64,000 nucleotides of DNA from Sporopachydermia quercuum. Taxonomy: Eukaryota > Ascomycota > Sporopachydermiomycetes > Sporopachydermiales > Sporopachydermiaceae. Location: contig BCGN01000001.1 of NCBI GenBank assembly GCA_001599295.1, forward strand, positions 2,416,925 through 2,480,924. Reading direction: 5' to 3'. A model generated the notes under the pieces. That model did no database searches, was not told where the DNA came from, and saw only the letters and a list, made by a program, of their open reading frames with translations. Position 1 is the first letter of the stretch. Each line of letters starts with the position of its first letter. Shown one piece after another: positions 22,041 to 32,616 of this stretch. Both the position numbers and the translations under genes were made by a program.

Positions 22041-23701
22041 CTAATACCATACGTTTTCCTCTCTATCAGGATCCGCTGCTTTAGCGGCTCTTTCTCTTCT
22101 TTTCTTTCTTTCCAGTTTACTGATTTCTACTAAATCATCCTCACTGGGTTCAAAAATATGCCATACAACATAATGGGGTAAACCCCAAACAGAAAAGTCC
22201 ATTCTTTTACACATTTTACCGAAAGCTTCTGTTTCAGCATGATTTTCNAATGTAAATGCAGGGAAATTAGCACCCTGTCGGAATACCTTTGCCTTTGCTA
22301 GAATAGAAACACCTCCAATACCATCCAATGGCATGATAGCATTAAGAGGCCCATTTTCGTCTCTGATGTATGCTAGATGAACTCTCCAAGTTGGATATTC
22401 AGCATATCCTTCAACAATTACTTCATCTTCATCAAGTTGTTTAGCTAATTCAAGCCCAGCTTCAGATTCTTGCCAGGAATTTAAATCATAAGGTTGCTCT
22501 TTACCTAAGAAGCTCGGTAAAGGTCTCCACACATTGGGAACAACAACATCTTGATTATGTTGCATCAAATCCTCTAGAACTGTACCAGAACACATTTCAA
22601 TATCAGCATCTCGCCAATATACCCAGGAATGATATGCTTTGATAGCGTTAGAAGCCAACCAGTTTCTTGCTCTACCCATAAGCTTCCGTCTTACACCCTG
22701 AATTCTTACACCATGTCGATCACTGAACCCTTGACCAATTACTTGACCAAAGTCCTTTTCGTATATAGTAATAGATCTGAATGGTTTTCTATACTCTGAA
22801 TGTCTTTTTTGGTTTTCTGCTTTGATTTGTTCATACCTTTCAGTATCCATGTAATTCATATAAATATCTCTGTTAGCACGAATAATATTTGAATTTTCAC
22901 TGATTTTGGTTTGAGACATTATATCCCAGATCAATTTATCTTCATCTTCAATAACATCAGCTAAAGTTCCATTCTGTAGATAAACGGAGTATTCAAATAA
23001 ATGATCCAGTGTGCGATCGTTTCCTGTGCAATCACTAACCAAAAATGCCAAATCAATCAATTCATGAGGATATGTAAGGTTCATTAGATGTCTGAACATT
23101 AGGGGTAAAACCTTTTGAGCATTTCGTAATGGAACAAGCATCAAAACTATTTCTTTATTTTCTTTTGCCGATTTTCCGTATGCATTACCCGTGAAATCAT
23201 TTAAATCATAGTAGGAAACAGAATTATGGTATTCTTCTTCTAGTTCAAGTTCTTCTGTAGATTTTGAACCTGTTTTTGAGGTACTATCTTGCGCATCAAA
23301 TTCGGCTGATAGTTTCGGTATTTGGTTTAGAGTATCTAAAGGAATATTTGTCGATTGTGATTTTGGTGAATTGATAATGCTTTCAATATGAGGAACGTCT
23401 TGAGATCTTTTAGGAATGGACGTTTCGTCTAATGCCGATGAACTGCCAAATAAACTGCTGAGAAGATAAAGAAAGAATATAATTCCAGCAATAGCAAGTA
23501 ATTTTTTTGATCTAACAATCCGTCTCAGGTTACTATATTGCGCTGGTCGAAATAGTTTGCCATGTGATTTGTGATGTCTATAGACACAAATGATGTTAAA
23601 AACAAAAACTGGAGTCTAAGGGGTAGAGCAAGAAGGAAAGAAAACTGTACTTACATTGGGAGATCTGATTTTTTCCCTTGTGTGTCTAAAGATGAAAACA
23701 T
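22041..23701 (-). CDS. VAN1: Golgi mannan polymerase I subunit (spliced)
   Basis: Exon 1 is 23655-23701 (47 nt) and exon 2 is 22041-23577, giving 527 aa (S. cerevisiae Van1 is 535). The long exon alone has no in-frame ATG before the conserved domain. The ATG at 23701 in a 15-codon first exon supplies the cytosolic tail. A basic segment and one membrane anchor (LLAIAGIIFFLYLL) follow, then a stem and the Anp1/Mnn9/Van1 domain with CTGNDRTLDHL, KDFGQVIGQGFSDRH and the metal-binding DAD at 339-341. With Mnn9 it forms M-Pol I, which starts the alpha-1,6-mannan backbone in the cis-Golgi. Similarity to Van1 is closer than to Mnn9 or Anp1 (for example the YAEYPTWRVHLAYIRD block). One undetermined base (22248) falls on a Phe/Leu codon. 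Confidence 0.92.
23578..23654 (-). other. Spliceosomal intron in VAN1
   Basis: 77-nt intron with 5' GTAAGT, a weak branch candidate TTTTAAC (23595-23601) and 3' TATAG. Other AG dinucleotides in the intron do not keep the frame, and an in-frame stop (23616-23618) lies inside it. Confidence 0.82.
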
Positions 23702-24517
23702 TGTGAGAAATGGATGTCGAAAGTATTCTTATCGTGGTGAAGATGTTTGATCTGTTTAGTTTCTTGAGAGCAGTTTAACAGTGAAAAATAATGGAAGAAA
23801 GCAATGAAATGAAACGGAAGCTTTCTCTACTTATTCATCACTTCTGATTACTTTGTTATTGTTGATCAAACCTTCTCAAAACAAGACTGGAATTGACAAC
23901 AAATATAGCTAATGTAACTTGAACGTCGCTCGATGAATGACCAGCAACTGTCATATAGTCCAAAAGCAAGGATCAAATAAGGTATAGGATGATCAACTAC
24001 TCGTTAAATAGCTTCCAGTATGATGCATCCATCAGCTCGAATCAAATTAACTCGACTCACAAGCAAGCCAAAATTTGTAATATGCCAATTACAACCAATG
24101 CTAATGAATACAGTTTTATCTTTAATCTATCTTCATTCAGAGACAATTCAATCAAAAGAGTGCGATACTATCAAAACACGCATACGAACTACGTGATTGT
24201 TTAGAACTTTTCAGGCTTTGTTGTACAGAAGGTAAAGAGTACTGTACATAGATAGGTAAACAGACGCAAGTAGTAGATGAAATGAACGAGACGAGATGTG
24301 ATGTCCTCTAACATATATGATTAGATTTATGGGTGTACTTGTTTAAAGTGTAAACTTAGCCGTACCTGCGTCAATATGCATAACATATTCGAAGTTTATT
24401 AGTCTCCTATTCAATTAGTTGATTGATGTATCCCATAAATAAAGGACTGTATGATATATAAGCGTAGTTGTAAGTTGCTTCATATAACAACACTTCACAT
24501 ACAATTCGATTTTTTTC
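23702..24517. other. Intergenic, VAN1 promoter region
   Basis: 816 bases between the VAN1 start and the PGM3 stop (both minus). A 71-codon ORF at 23989-24204 has no similarity I recognise and is treated as chance. No other feature seen. Confidence 0.55.
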
Positions 24518-26580
24518 TTAATGAGTCTGTAATCCACTTTCTCCTGGTTTAAACCATTGGGAAGCAAACGTTTCCCAAGCCAGTTTCGCCAAAAGCTCAG
24601 CCTTTTCCTCACTGGAGTCAACAGCTTCAATATATATCTTCAACTTTGGCTCAGTACCACTTCCGCGGCATGTAAACCGGACTTGAGACAAGTCGCCCTT
24701 CTTGGCCTTACCAATAGGGTCTAAAATACCTGTTATCATCTGCGATGATGCAGAAACAGGAAGCAAAGGTTTATGATCTCTTGTACTGGAGTCATATCCG
24801 ACTGTTAAATCTCTCCAGTAGACTATGTTAAAGTTTTCACCAAGAGTCTTTGGGTAGCTATACTGTTTGCTGTCACTCTTCTCACTACTATCACCAAGAG
24901 CTCTAATAGTATTGAAAACGGTCTCTCCAACTTCTGGACTAGGTGTAAAATAGTAATCATTATACTCGGCAAAATAACCATACTTTGAATAGAGTTGATC
25001 AAGTTTTTCCAAACAATTGATGCCATCTATTTTCCATTGTAGAGCCATTTGTAGAAACACAGCAGCTGCAGATATACCGTCTTTATCATGAACTACAGAA
25101 AACATAAACCCAATAGCTTCCTCATAGGCAAAAGGAACATCATATCCTTTGGACTCATACTCAATGGCCTTATTTCCAATCCACTTGAATCCGGTCAATG
25201 TATCACTACTAATAAAGTGTTCTTTATCAGCCATTGCCTTCAAGGCTTGTGATGATACAGTGGAGTTGAGAAAAACAAGATTTGATACATCACCGTCATG
25301 CGATTTTGCGTATTGAGTGAAAATATAGTCAGCAAATAACAAACCTAGCTGGTTACCTTTCAATTGGACCCATGTTGACGATAATGCATCCTTAATAGAG
25401 GCAGTAAACCTATCAGCATCGGGATCATTTGCTAGAACAAGCTCAACATTTTGTTCGTCTGCTTCTTCCTGAGCTATTTTCAAAGCCCCTTTTTCTTCAG
25501 GATTAGGAAATTTCACTGTTGGAAAAGCAGGATCTGGATTTGCTTGTTGCGATACAATTACTACTTGATTGCTGACAGCTTTAGGATCTTCCAGTAACAC
25601 ATCTAACAGCTTCTTCATTGAATGTAGGCCGACGCCATGCATTGGTGTATAAACAAACTTAAAATTAGCTGGGATCTTCTGTTTACCTCCTATCAGTTTT
25701 TCCTCAATATCTTTGAAGTACTGAGACTCCAAATCTTTGACAGGGTCTTTCAGATCTCCGGTCTTTTCAGCGCTTTTAAGGGATTCGACAATTTTTTCAT
25801 AATCCCAGTTTTGGTTCCAAGGTTGTAAATTCTCTTCCAGCTCAATTGTTTTTGCAATTCCACTATCATGCGGCGGTATTATCTGACAACCGTTACTCCA
25901 ATATACTTTATAACCATTATCCATTGCTGGATTATGGCTAGCTGTTATCATCACGCCGACAGCCGCCTTTAGAGTATCAACACCAAATGGGACCAGTGGA
26001 GTATGCACAAATCTTTTTTTATTTTCATGCTCGTTATCTGAAAATCCCAGTAGATAAACCTCAAATCCACGGCTCAGAAAGGTAAATGCAGTAATGTAGG
26101 CAAAATGTTTTGAAAGGTATCTATGATCGAACCCCACCACTAGTTTTTTCCCGATACTACTGGGATTTTGTTCTTTAGTTAATTGGGTTTCCACGTATTG
26201 ACAAAGACCCTGTGATGATTGTAAAACTGTAACTGCATTCATTCTGGAAAAGCCTGCTTCCATTCGAGCTCTCAAGCCTGCAGTACCAAAAGCAATTCGT
26301 TCACCCAAACGTCTTTCCAGCTCTTCTGACTTTTGCTCGTTCACCAATTTCATGATTTCATCTCTTGTCTCGTCATTCTAATTATCCTGTTAGTAACAGA
26401 AAGGCAAGATACATTCATAGGCTCAAGTTTTTATAGTAGCCATAAATGAGCTCTACAACCTCCAGCATGTATATATACTATGAAAAAAAAAGTCCTTACA
26501 TTATCTATGGCCAGCCATTGTTGGACAAGGCCTTCAACCCTGGGACTCAGAATCCGCAAACTAGTTTCAAAATCTACCAT
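24518..26580 (-). CDS. PGM3/PRM15: Phosphoglucomutase/phosphoribomutase (spliced)
   Basis: Exon 1 is 26500-26580 (27 codons) and exon 2 is 24518-26377, giving 646 aa (S. cerevisiae Prm15/Pgm3 is 622). Alpha-D-phosphohexomutase fold: phosphoserine loop TASHNP at residues 172-177, metal loop DPDADR at 345-350, sugar-binding EEAIGFM and phosphate-binding RGSGTEPK near the C-terminus. The family interconverts ribose-1-P and ribose-5-P and has weaker phosphoglucomutase activity. An ATG inside exon 2 (26353) would drop the N-terminal helix, whereas exon 1 supplies the region before FGTAGLR that the family has. Divergent from the hAT-derived gene. Confidence 0.93.
26378..26499 (-). other. Spliceosomal intron in PGM3
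   Basis: 122-nt intron with 5' GTAAGG, branch TACTAAC (26389-26395) and 3' TTAG. It splices in phase 0 and joins a 27-codon first exon to the mutase domain. Confidence 0.85.
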
Positions 26581-27221
26581 TATTAAAACTTGATAATAGT
26601 ATTAATGATAACAGAGATTATCTATTCGGCGGTTTCTCCGATTGATCAAAAGAAACTACAGAAACCTGTCACTTATCACTTCAATATAAGGCAGATTTCT
26701 TATATCTGATCCAGATATGGTTAAAGATATCTGTAGTAACGTGACGTTACTCGTTAATTATGTCATCATTTATTCCTACTCCTATACTGTCTTATCACAC
26801 ATCAATTTATGTGATCCGTTAATATGATCTGAGATGATAAACACAACTTAGCTTGCAAACAGTATCATCAGCTTTTTTTTTTCTTTCCTTTTATGACATC
26901 AGTTGTCATGCTTACTAATAGTTAGTTTAGTTCGGTTTACGTCTGATCAAAATAAAGCGTATCCTGTGAAGAATTTTTCCTTCGATTCTCTACCCAAACA
27001 GGCGGTTGATTGACCCGGGTAACAACTGGAATCCTCTCCTGCTTGGCCATCGGCTCATTTCTCATTGTATTTCGCGAGGTTTTTTATTTTGAACCGATCT
27101 TTTACTTATCCTCATTACAGAAAAAAATTAATTCGGATCAGTTCATAATCATAGATCACCCAGACTCATAAAACGGCTCTTGATAAATAAGGGTTGTTTA
27201 GATCAATTGCTTATCACTACA
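26581..27221. other. Divergent promoter region PGM3 / hAT-derived gene
   Basis: 641 bases. It holds CGG-N5-CCG at 26630-26640 (a Zn2Cys6-type site), a perfect 17-base palindrome at 26735-26751, and an ACCCGGGT word near 27017. No terminal inverted repeat of a transposon was recognised. Confidence 0.5.
26735..26751. promoter_or_regulatory. Palindrome AGTAACGT-G-ACGTTACT
   Basis: Eight-base perfect arms around one G. The core TGACGTTA resembles bZIP (CRE/AP-1-like) half sites. It lies between two divergent genes, about 155 bp from the PGM3 start and 470 bp from the hAT-derived start. Function is inferred from symmetry. Confidence 0.4.
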
Positions 27222-29189
27222 ATGTCTAATTCTAAAGCTAATAATGCAAACAATATAGAGCCAGATATCACTAGTATCATGCTCTTTCAAAACGATAACG
27301 CTCGGTCAAGAAGCCTCAAACGCACCAAAATATCTGCAGATTCAGAATCGTTATCCGCAGAGCAATTTGATGAATATCTTAAAGCAAGAAAAACAAGTGA
27401 TGTTTGGAAGTATTTTGTTTTCTCGTTGGATCAAGGTCGAGTCTTTTGCAAGTTATGTACAAGAAGTTATAAGTATGAAAAAGGTCAGAGCACCTCTAAT
27501 ATGTTAAAGCATATAAAATCCAAGCATGATTATCATTCCGACTCTACCAAATCTGTTGACTTGGCTTCATCATCTGCGACTACATCCAATGGAAATCCTA
27601 GATCTGTAGTCTTAGGTGCTGCAGCCCTCTTAAACTCTACTCCTAGTTCCAAAGCACGCGTAGGTAGTAAGAAAGAATATTCAATGAGAGAGACTCCTAA
27701 ATCTGAAAGTAGGAAAAGAGAGGTATTGGACATTGTTATTGGATTTCTAGTGGAAAATACTCTTCCAATATCAATAATATCATCTCCTTCATTTAAAGAA
27801 TTTCTTCGAATTTTCAAACCCAGTGATACTATTTCTTCATTACCTTCTGCTGAGACATTGTCGGAAACTATCTTACAACGATTTACAGAGAAGAAGACAA
27901 ATATCTTGAAGATATTAAAAAGTCAAGTATCAATAGGCATAACGTTTGACACTTGGAAATCTGCTAAATATGGTATGTTTATTGGTTATGCTGCCCATTT
28001 CATCGCTGAAGATATGACTAGTGTCTCTATTCCTTTAGCTATACAAGAGCTCTACGCACCTATCAGTGAAGAAGAGTTTAGTGGATTCCTAGAGCAAGTC
28101 CTGGATGACTTTCAAATTAAAAATATAATAATATCCATTACATGCAATAATTTGCTAATTGATTTCCAAAGACTGCCTAAATTAAATTTCGGCCAGGAAG
28201 TGTGTTTTGTTCGCAGTATTACTAATCTGGTAGACGACTTCTCGATCAATGTTTTGAGGGTTATCAACTCTGACACTGAAGGCTTACCTCATATTATCAA
28301 AAGGCTGCGTGATTTCTGTAGACGTCTTTGGCAAGATGAAGAGCTGAAGGCAAATTACTTAAGTTTCCATGGAGAGGCGACTTTACCTGTCTATAGAAAT
28401 AAAACAAATTTGGCATCCACTTTGACATCACTAGAAAGTCTCTATACTGAAAGAAATAGTTTGAACCAATTTATTGCTTTAAGAGGCCAAGAATTAGGTC
28501 TTGATGATTTTGCATTATCAGATTCTGATTGGAAAAGCGTGTTTGACGTTTATAGATTACTACAGTATTCTAAACAATTGAATGAGTATTTATCCAAAGA
28601 AAATTCTGGCAGTATTACTTTCTACGTCAGAGCCCTTTCTTTCTTTAGAAACCAACTAGAAGAGTTCTTATCTTCATCTATCAGTGCATATGTTTCTGAA
28701 GCTATTACGGTTTTGATCAATGAATTAGATGGGTTTTTACCGTTGATGGAGGAAAATACAAAGCTACAAGTCTGTAAATATTTACTTCCTGGTGGTAATA
28801 TTGAAAACTCAGGTGAAGCTATTGAAGTTTTAACTGAAGCTGCTAGTCCTTTTTTCGAATCAGCGTTGCCTTTGTTGAAAGATGGTGCAATTTCAGATGA
28901 TAATAATATTTTCACCAAGATTTATAAACCTAGAAATCCTAATACGATTGGTCGAGAAGTAGAAAGATACTTTACTGAGTTCCAGCAAGATCCTATGACA
29001 TTTTGGAAATCTTCTACCTCTTATCCATCTATTAAGAAAGTAGCAAGAATATATTTAGCTATTCAAGCTTGTTCTGGTAGTTCTGAACGTTTGCTTGATA
29101 AATGTCAGCAAATGGCAAGTAAGAGAGATGAAATGGACGTTGAATTATGGCATGCTATTATTCTATTGGAAGGATGGAGGGTTGTTTAA
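27222..29189 (+). CDS. Domesticated hAT transposase with BED zinc finger
   Basis: 655 aa from the ATG at 27222. An N-terminal BED finger (C76, C79, H97, H102, preceded by WKYFVF) would bind DNA. The middle has the hAT RNase-H block FDTWKSAKYGMF with its first Asp. At the second position the usual TDNA-type motif reads ITCNN, so that Asp is absent. The usual TRW-type motif is also not recognisable. The C-terminal hAT dimerisation region is kept (VARIYLAIQACSGSSERLL and a following LWHAIILLEGW). An intact long ORF with decayed catalytic residues and no visible terminal repeats indicates a host gene, probably a DNA-binding regulator. Its target is unknown. Confidence 0.82.
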   Translation: MSNSKANNANNIEPDITSIMLFQNDNARSRSLKRTKISADSESLSAEQFDEYLKARKTSDVWKYFVFSLDQGRVFCKLCTRSYKYEKGQSTSNMLKHIKSKHDYHSDSTKSVDLASSSATTSNGNPRSVVLGAAALLNSTPSSKARVGSKKEYSMRETPKSESRKREVLDIVIGFLVENTLPISIISSPSFKEFLRIFKPSDTISSLPSAETLSETILQRFTEKKTNILKILKSQVSIGITFDTWKSAKYGMFIGYAAHFIAEDMTSVSIPLAIQELYAPISEEEFSGFLEQVLDDFQIKNIIISITCNNLLIDFQRLPKLNFGQEVCFVRSITNLVDDFSINVLRVINSDTEGLPHIIKRLRDFCRRLWQDEELKANYLSFHGEATLPVYRNKTNLASTLTSLESLYTERNSLNQFIALRGQELGLDDFALSDSDWKSVFDVYRLLQYSKQLNEYLSKENSGSITFYVRALSFFRNQLEEFLSSSISAYVSEAITVLINELDGFLPLMEENTKLQVCKYLLPGGNIENSGEAIEVLTEAASPFFESALPLLKDGAISDDNNIFTKIYKPRNPNTIGREVERYFTEFQQDPMTFWKSSTSYPSIKKVARIYLAIQACSGSSERLLDKCQQMASKRDEMDVELWHAIILLEGWRVV

Positions 29190-29829
29190 TTGGAGTATTA
29201 GAAATTCAATAGCTAGTGATTCAAAAGGTGTCAGACAATAGGGTTAGATTTATCGTACTGTTGTTTTGGTTCACGACCGATTTCATTTAATGTTGTCACT
29301 TGATATAGGAATCGCCGGGTCACTATCAAAGGAACTGTCTGTCTCTCTTTCTCTTTCCCTCTTGATTATACTATCTAGACTGACAGAGCATGTATTTGTT
29401 CGGTTAGCATTTTATGGCTTCTAAGAATATTGACAGTAGTAATTAAATGAGTCTGACGAGGGAATCTGTTCAATTAATCATACTATTATTAAATAGATTG
29501 ATTGTATATGCATGAATTATGAACCATTATATAAATACAGTTATATTAATACACCTGATTGAACTGTGCATATGGTAGTTATGAAGTTATGACATATGAT
29601 ACATTATTCTGGTACAATGACAATGCAGGCAACAAAAAAAACTGAACTTGTAGATGATATTCAATTCAAAATATCTGAGCTACCTTTACCTCTTTCCAAA
29701 CCAAAACAGCGCTTATACCCATACGTACAATGCTTTATTGTGTGTGCTTTATCATCCTATACTAAGTTCTTAATAACCACAACAGTTATTCATCGTATCA
29801 TGAAAATTCTTTTGCTATACAAATTTCAT
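29190..29829. other. Convergent intergenic region
   Basis: 640 bases between the hAT-derived gene and the FCP1 stop. A 91-codon ORF that runs into FCP1 in antisense is judged chance. No feature recognised. Confidence 0.55.
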
Positions 29830-32616
29830 TCACTGGTCTTCAGGCACGTCGTCATCATTCTCATTAGCTGAGTCTTCAAACTCTTCTAAAGCATTGAGTT
29901 CTGCATCCAATTCTTCTGCTAAAGCTTCTTCATCAAGGTCATCTTCGGTAGAAACATCATTTGAATCAATAGGATCAACAGTTTCTTTCACTATTGATTC
30001 CGAGTTTGGAACATTGTCAATCACATCAGCTCCATTAACATCTCCTTCTGTATTTTGTTCATATGCTTCTTGATCATCAACCAATCCGTTCTCCCTGTCA
30101 TTTTCAGTGTCATTTCCATCATCATCGTCGTCATCGTCGTCATCATCATCATCATCAGATTCTAGAAACTCATCAAGTTCTCTGTTCACGTCATTCCAAT
30201 CTAAACCTTCTGTTATGGAAAATCTATCTTTAAAATCATCACCAGAATCATCATTTGATAATACATTATTTGTAGCAATAGAATTACTATTGAAACCATC
30301 ATCAATCTCATTAACTACATAATCTGACTCTGGAACTCTCCTCCAGTTGCTCATACAAGCAAATAGCCAATCTGGATGAACTACTTTAACTCCCGGAACT
30401 TTCTTCCTTGTTTCTCTCACTTTGGCTGTCCCTGTATTAGTGCATATGATATGGGTAATGTCATAAGTAGGCCTAGTTTCCACAATAGCACCGAATGATG
30501 TAGTCCAACGGACAATACCTGCTGAATGTATATTAATGCCTAATGGTAGCAATCCTGAAAATAGAAACACGCATCCTTCGAAGACCTGTCTTTTCATAGA
30601 AGGAATTATTTCTTTGACATCAGGAATAAGAAATTCCTGTCCTGGATTTTCTTTGTTCATTCTTTCATATTCTTCATAGAATCTTTCATGAATTCTTAAT
30701 AATGCTTTCCTTAAACTGCATAACTCAGTATCATCGTCAACTAACAATCTGTAATCATCAGGATTTTCAGAATGAGAATGATTTGTTTGGTTGGTAGTAG
30801 GGCTCGACGAAGACAAGTTAGGCAAGTCTGTTGATATTGTATTGTTGGCTAAATCATTTGATTGTAATGATGCACTACTGTTTTGATGTAGATTTTCTGC
30901 TACAGCCTCGGCCTCAGCTTCAGCATCTTCTTCCTCTTGAACCAATCTATCAAGATTCTTCTGTAACTGAGCTAATGGACGTTCGCTCTCCTGAGAAACA
31001 ATAATTTTAGACCTTTGAGTTGATTGTATATCTAATAATTGATCAGCGCTCTTGACATTCTGAAAGTCAATAGCTTGAATGTTTTTATCTTCAATAAGAT
31101 CGTCAGTTTCTAGTGCCAATTGCACATTTGATGTGCTACTTCTCCTTCGTCTAAATGTGTGAGCAGAATTTGAAAGCATGTCTTCATCTGAGTCGCTACT
31201 CACTGCTGTCTCTGAACCAGCTGATGATTCTAAATCGTTATTAGATGATTTCCTCATTCTTTTCAAATATTCTGTATGGCTCTCATTATTATCATTAGGT
31301 CCGAGAGAAGAAGAAGGCTTTCGTTTCTTCGTAGGAATGAGATTATCGTTTGGTAAATTCTTTGATCCATTGAACTCGTTATTAGTAGTAATGTCTATCC
31401 TATCAGTACTGTTATTTCTAGTTTCCGGCCCAGTTTCTCCATTATTGACTGTACCGCGTTCTCCCTCGACTTCTTCTTGCACTACTGATAATCTGTTCTG
31501 CTGTTCTGCTTGTTCTTGTAGTCGTTTCTGCTGTAAAGCAACAATACTCTTCCTACCTCTTGTGGGACCTAAAAGAACATCCTGTCTGGGTAAAAAGCCC
31601 GAGTTAATATCACCGATTCCCACGAAGAAATCATACGGAACTACTTTCACCAAGTTAGGACTCCATTTCCATACGTCTCCTCTGTCATCAATAATTACAA
31701 CCATTGAAGTATCAATTGGAAACAATCGAGCCAGAAATTTTTCAGTAAGAGAGCCTGATTCATTACGTGATAATATTCTATCACCAAAAAACTTCCCTGA
31801 CGGGTCAACGATCTTTGCTATCTCTATAGCATAAGATCTAGTTGCCATTGTATAAATATGTAGTTCGTATTTTTCACAAATGGTTTCCAGAAATTCAGTT
31901 ACTCCAGGTCTTAGTTTTATGTAATAAGAATACACTTTTTCAGTTCCGTTTATCTTTTCACCTAGATTAAATTGTCTTACGTTTTTGATAGATTCATAAT
32001 TTGGACCATTAGGATCTTTCATCCATTCTCCAACAGTTGGATCAACAGTAGCATGAATGATGGTTTGATCTAAATCTACTACCAGGACAAGTTTCCTTTC
32101 TTTTAGCAAATTCTCTTCTCGTCTTTTTTCAATCTTGGTTGCTTCAGAAATTGATACTTTGAGATTAGAATTATCATGAGTCATGGTAATAGGTGCCCTT
32201 TCTGAATATTTGAACCCTGAGTAATCTTCTTCATCATCCACGTTTTTCCCACAGATAGCACACATCCCACCATATTGCACTGGATGAGCGCATGGTTCCT
32301 CAACGGTTGCTATAACAAATGAAGCATTTTCTATCACTTGTCCAACCTTTACATCCAATGATACTATTTTCCCAGAGATCGGAGATTCAAACTTGTTGAC
32401 GTATTCAATGGGCCTTTTATTGTTTTCAGCATCAAAATCTTCTTCTTCCTCTCCTTCTTCTCTTTCTACTTTGATTGTCTCAATGAATTTATATGAAAGA
32501 AGTGATTCATGTTTACTAATCCCATCACCAGTTCGCTTCAGTACGGAGACAATAGTAACAGGAAAAGGCACTGAAGAAGGTAAGGTAATTGGTGTTGGGT
32601 CCTGACTCATTTCCAT
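29830..32616 (-). CDS. FCP1: RNA polymerase II CTD phosphatase
   Basis: 928 aa. N-terminal biotinyl-lipoyl-like region with CxxC (CAICG near residues 119-123), then the FCP/SCP phosphatase domain with catalytic DLDQT at 181-185 and downstream DDRGDVW, then a BRCT domain at about 675-766 and an acidic tail. It removes phosphates from the Rpb1 C-terminal domain to recycle RNA polymerase II. Order and length match yeast Fcp1 (732 aa) with longer disordered inserts. A tract of 14 Asp codons (about 30115-30160) forms a GAT/GAC microsatellite. Start ATG at 32616, with a second Met two codons later. Confidence 0.95.
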   Translation of the reverse strand: MEMSQDPTPITLPSSVPFPVTIVSVLKRTGDGISKHESLLSYKFIETIKVEREEGEEEEDFDAENNKRPIEYVNKFESPISGKIVSLDVKVGQVIENASFVIATVEEPCAHPVQYGGMCAICGKNVDDEEDYSGFKYSERAPITMTHDNSNLKVSISEATKIEKRREENLLKERKLVLVVDLDQTIIHATVDPTVGEWMKDPNGPNYESIKNVRQFNLGEKINGTEKVYSYYIKLRPGVTEFLETICEKYELHIYTMATRSYAIEIAKIVDPSGKFFGDRILSRNESGSLTEKFLARLFPIDTSMVVIIDDRGDVWKWSPNLVKVVPYDFFVGIGDINSGFLPRQDVLLGPTRGRKSIVALQQKRLQEQAEQQNRLSVVQEEVEGERGTVNNGETGPETRNNSTDRIDITTNNEFNGSKNLPNDNLIPTKKRKPSSSLGPNDNNESHTEYLKRMRKSSNNDLESSAGSETAVSSDSDEDMLSNSAHTFRRRRSSTSNVQLALETDDLIEDKNIQAIDFQNVKSADQLLDIQSTQRSKIIVSQESERPLAQLQKNLDRLVQEEEDAEAEAEAVAENLHQNSSASLQSNDLANNTISTDLPNLSSSSPTTNQTNHSHSENPDDYRLLVDDDTELCSLRKALLRIHERFYEEYERMNKENPGQEFLIPDVKEIIPSMKRQVFEGCVFLFSGLLPLGINIHSAGIVRWTTSFGAIVETRPTYDITHIICTNTGTAKVRETRKKVPGVKVVHPDWLFACMSNWRRVPESDYVVNEIDDGFNSNSIATNNVLSNDDSGDDFKDRFSITEGLDWNDVNRELDEFLESDDDDDDDDDDDDDGNDTENDRENGLVDDQEAYEQNTEGDVNGADVIDNVPNSESIVKETVDPIDSNDVSTEDDLDEEALAEELDAELNALEEFEDSANENDDDVPEDQ
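30115..30160 (-). repeat. GAT/GAC trinucleotide tract (poly-Asp in FCP1)
   Basis: An interrupted GAC/GAT run encodes consecutive aspartates near the Fcp1 C-terminus. Such tracts vary in length between strains. The acidic tail of Fcp1 is known to contact transcription factors. Confidence 0.7.

Noticed and set aside
27180-27221. 14-residue extension of the hAT-derived protein
   Set aside because: It begins at TTG; the ATG at 27222 is the first in frame.
29596-29871. 91-codon ORF overlapping the FCP1 3' end
   Set aside because: Antisense overlap with FCP1, no similarity, unusual composition; probably chance.
31178-31834. 218-codon ORF on the + strand
   Set aside because: Antisense shadow of the FCP1 coding region, which has a clear domain structure on the other strand.
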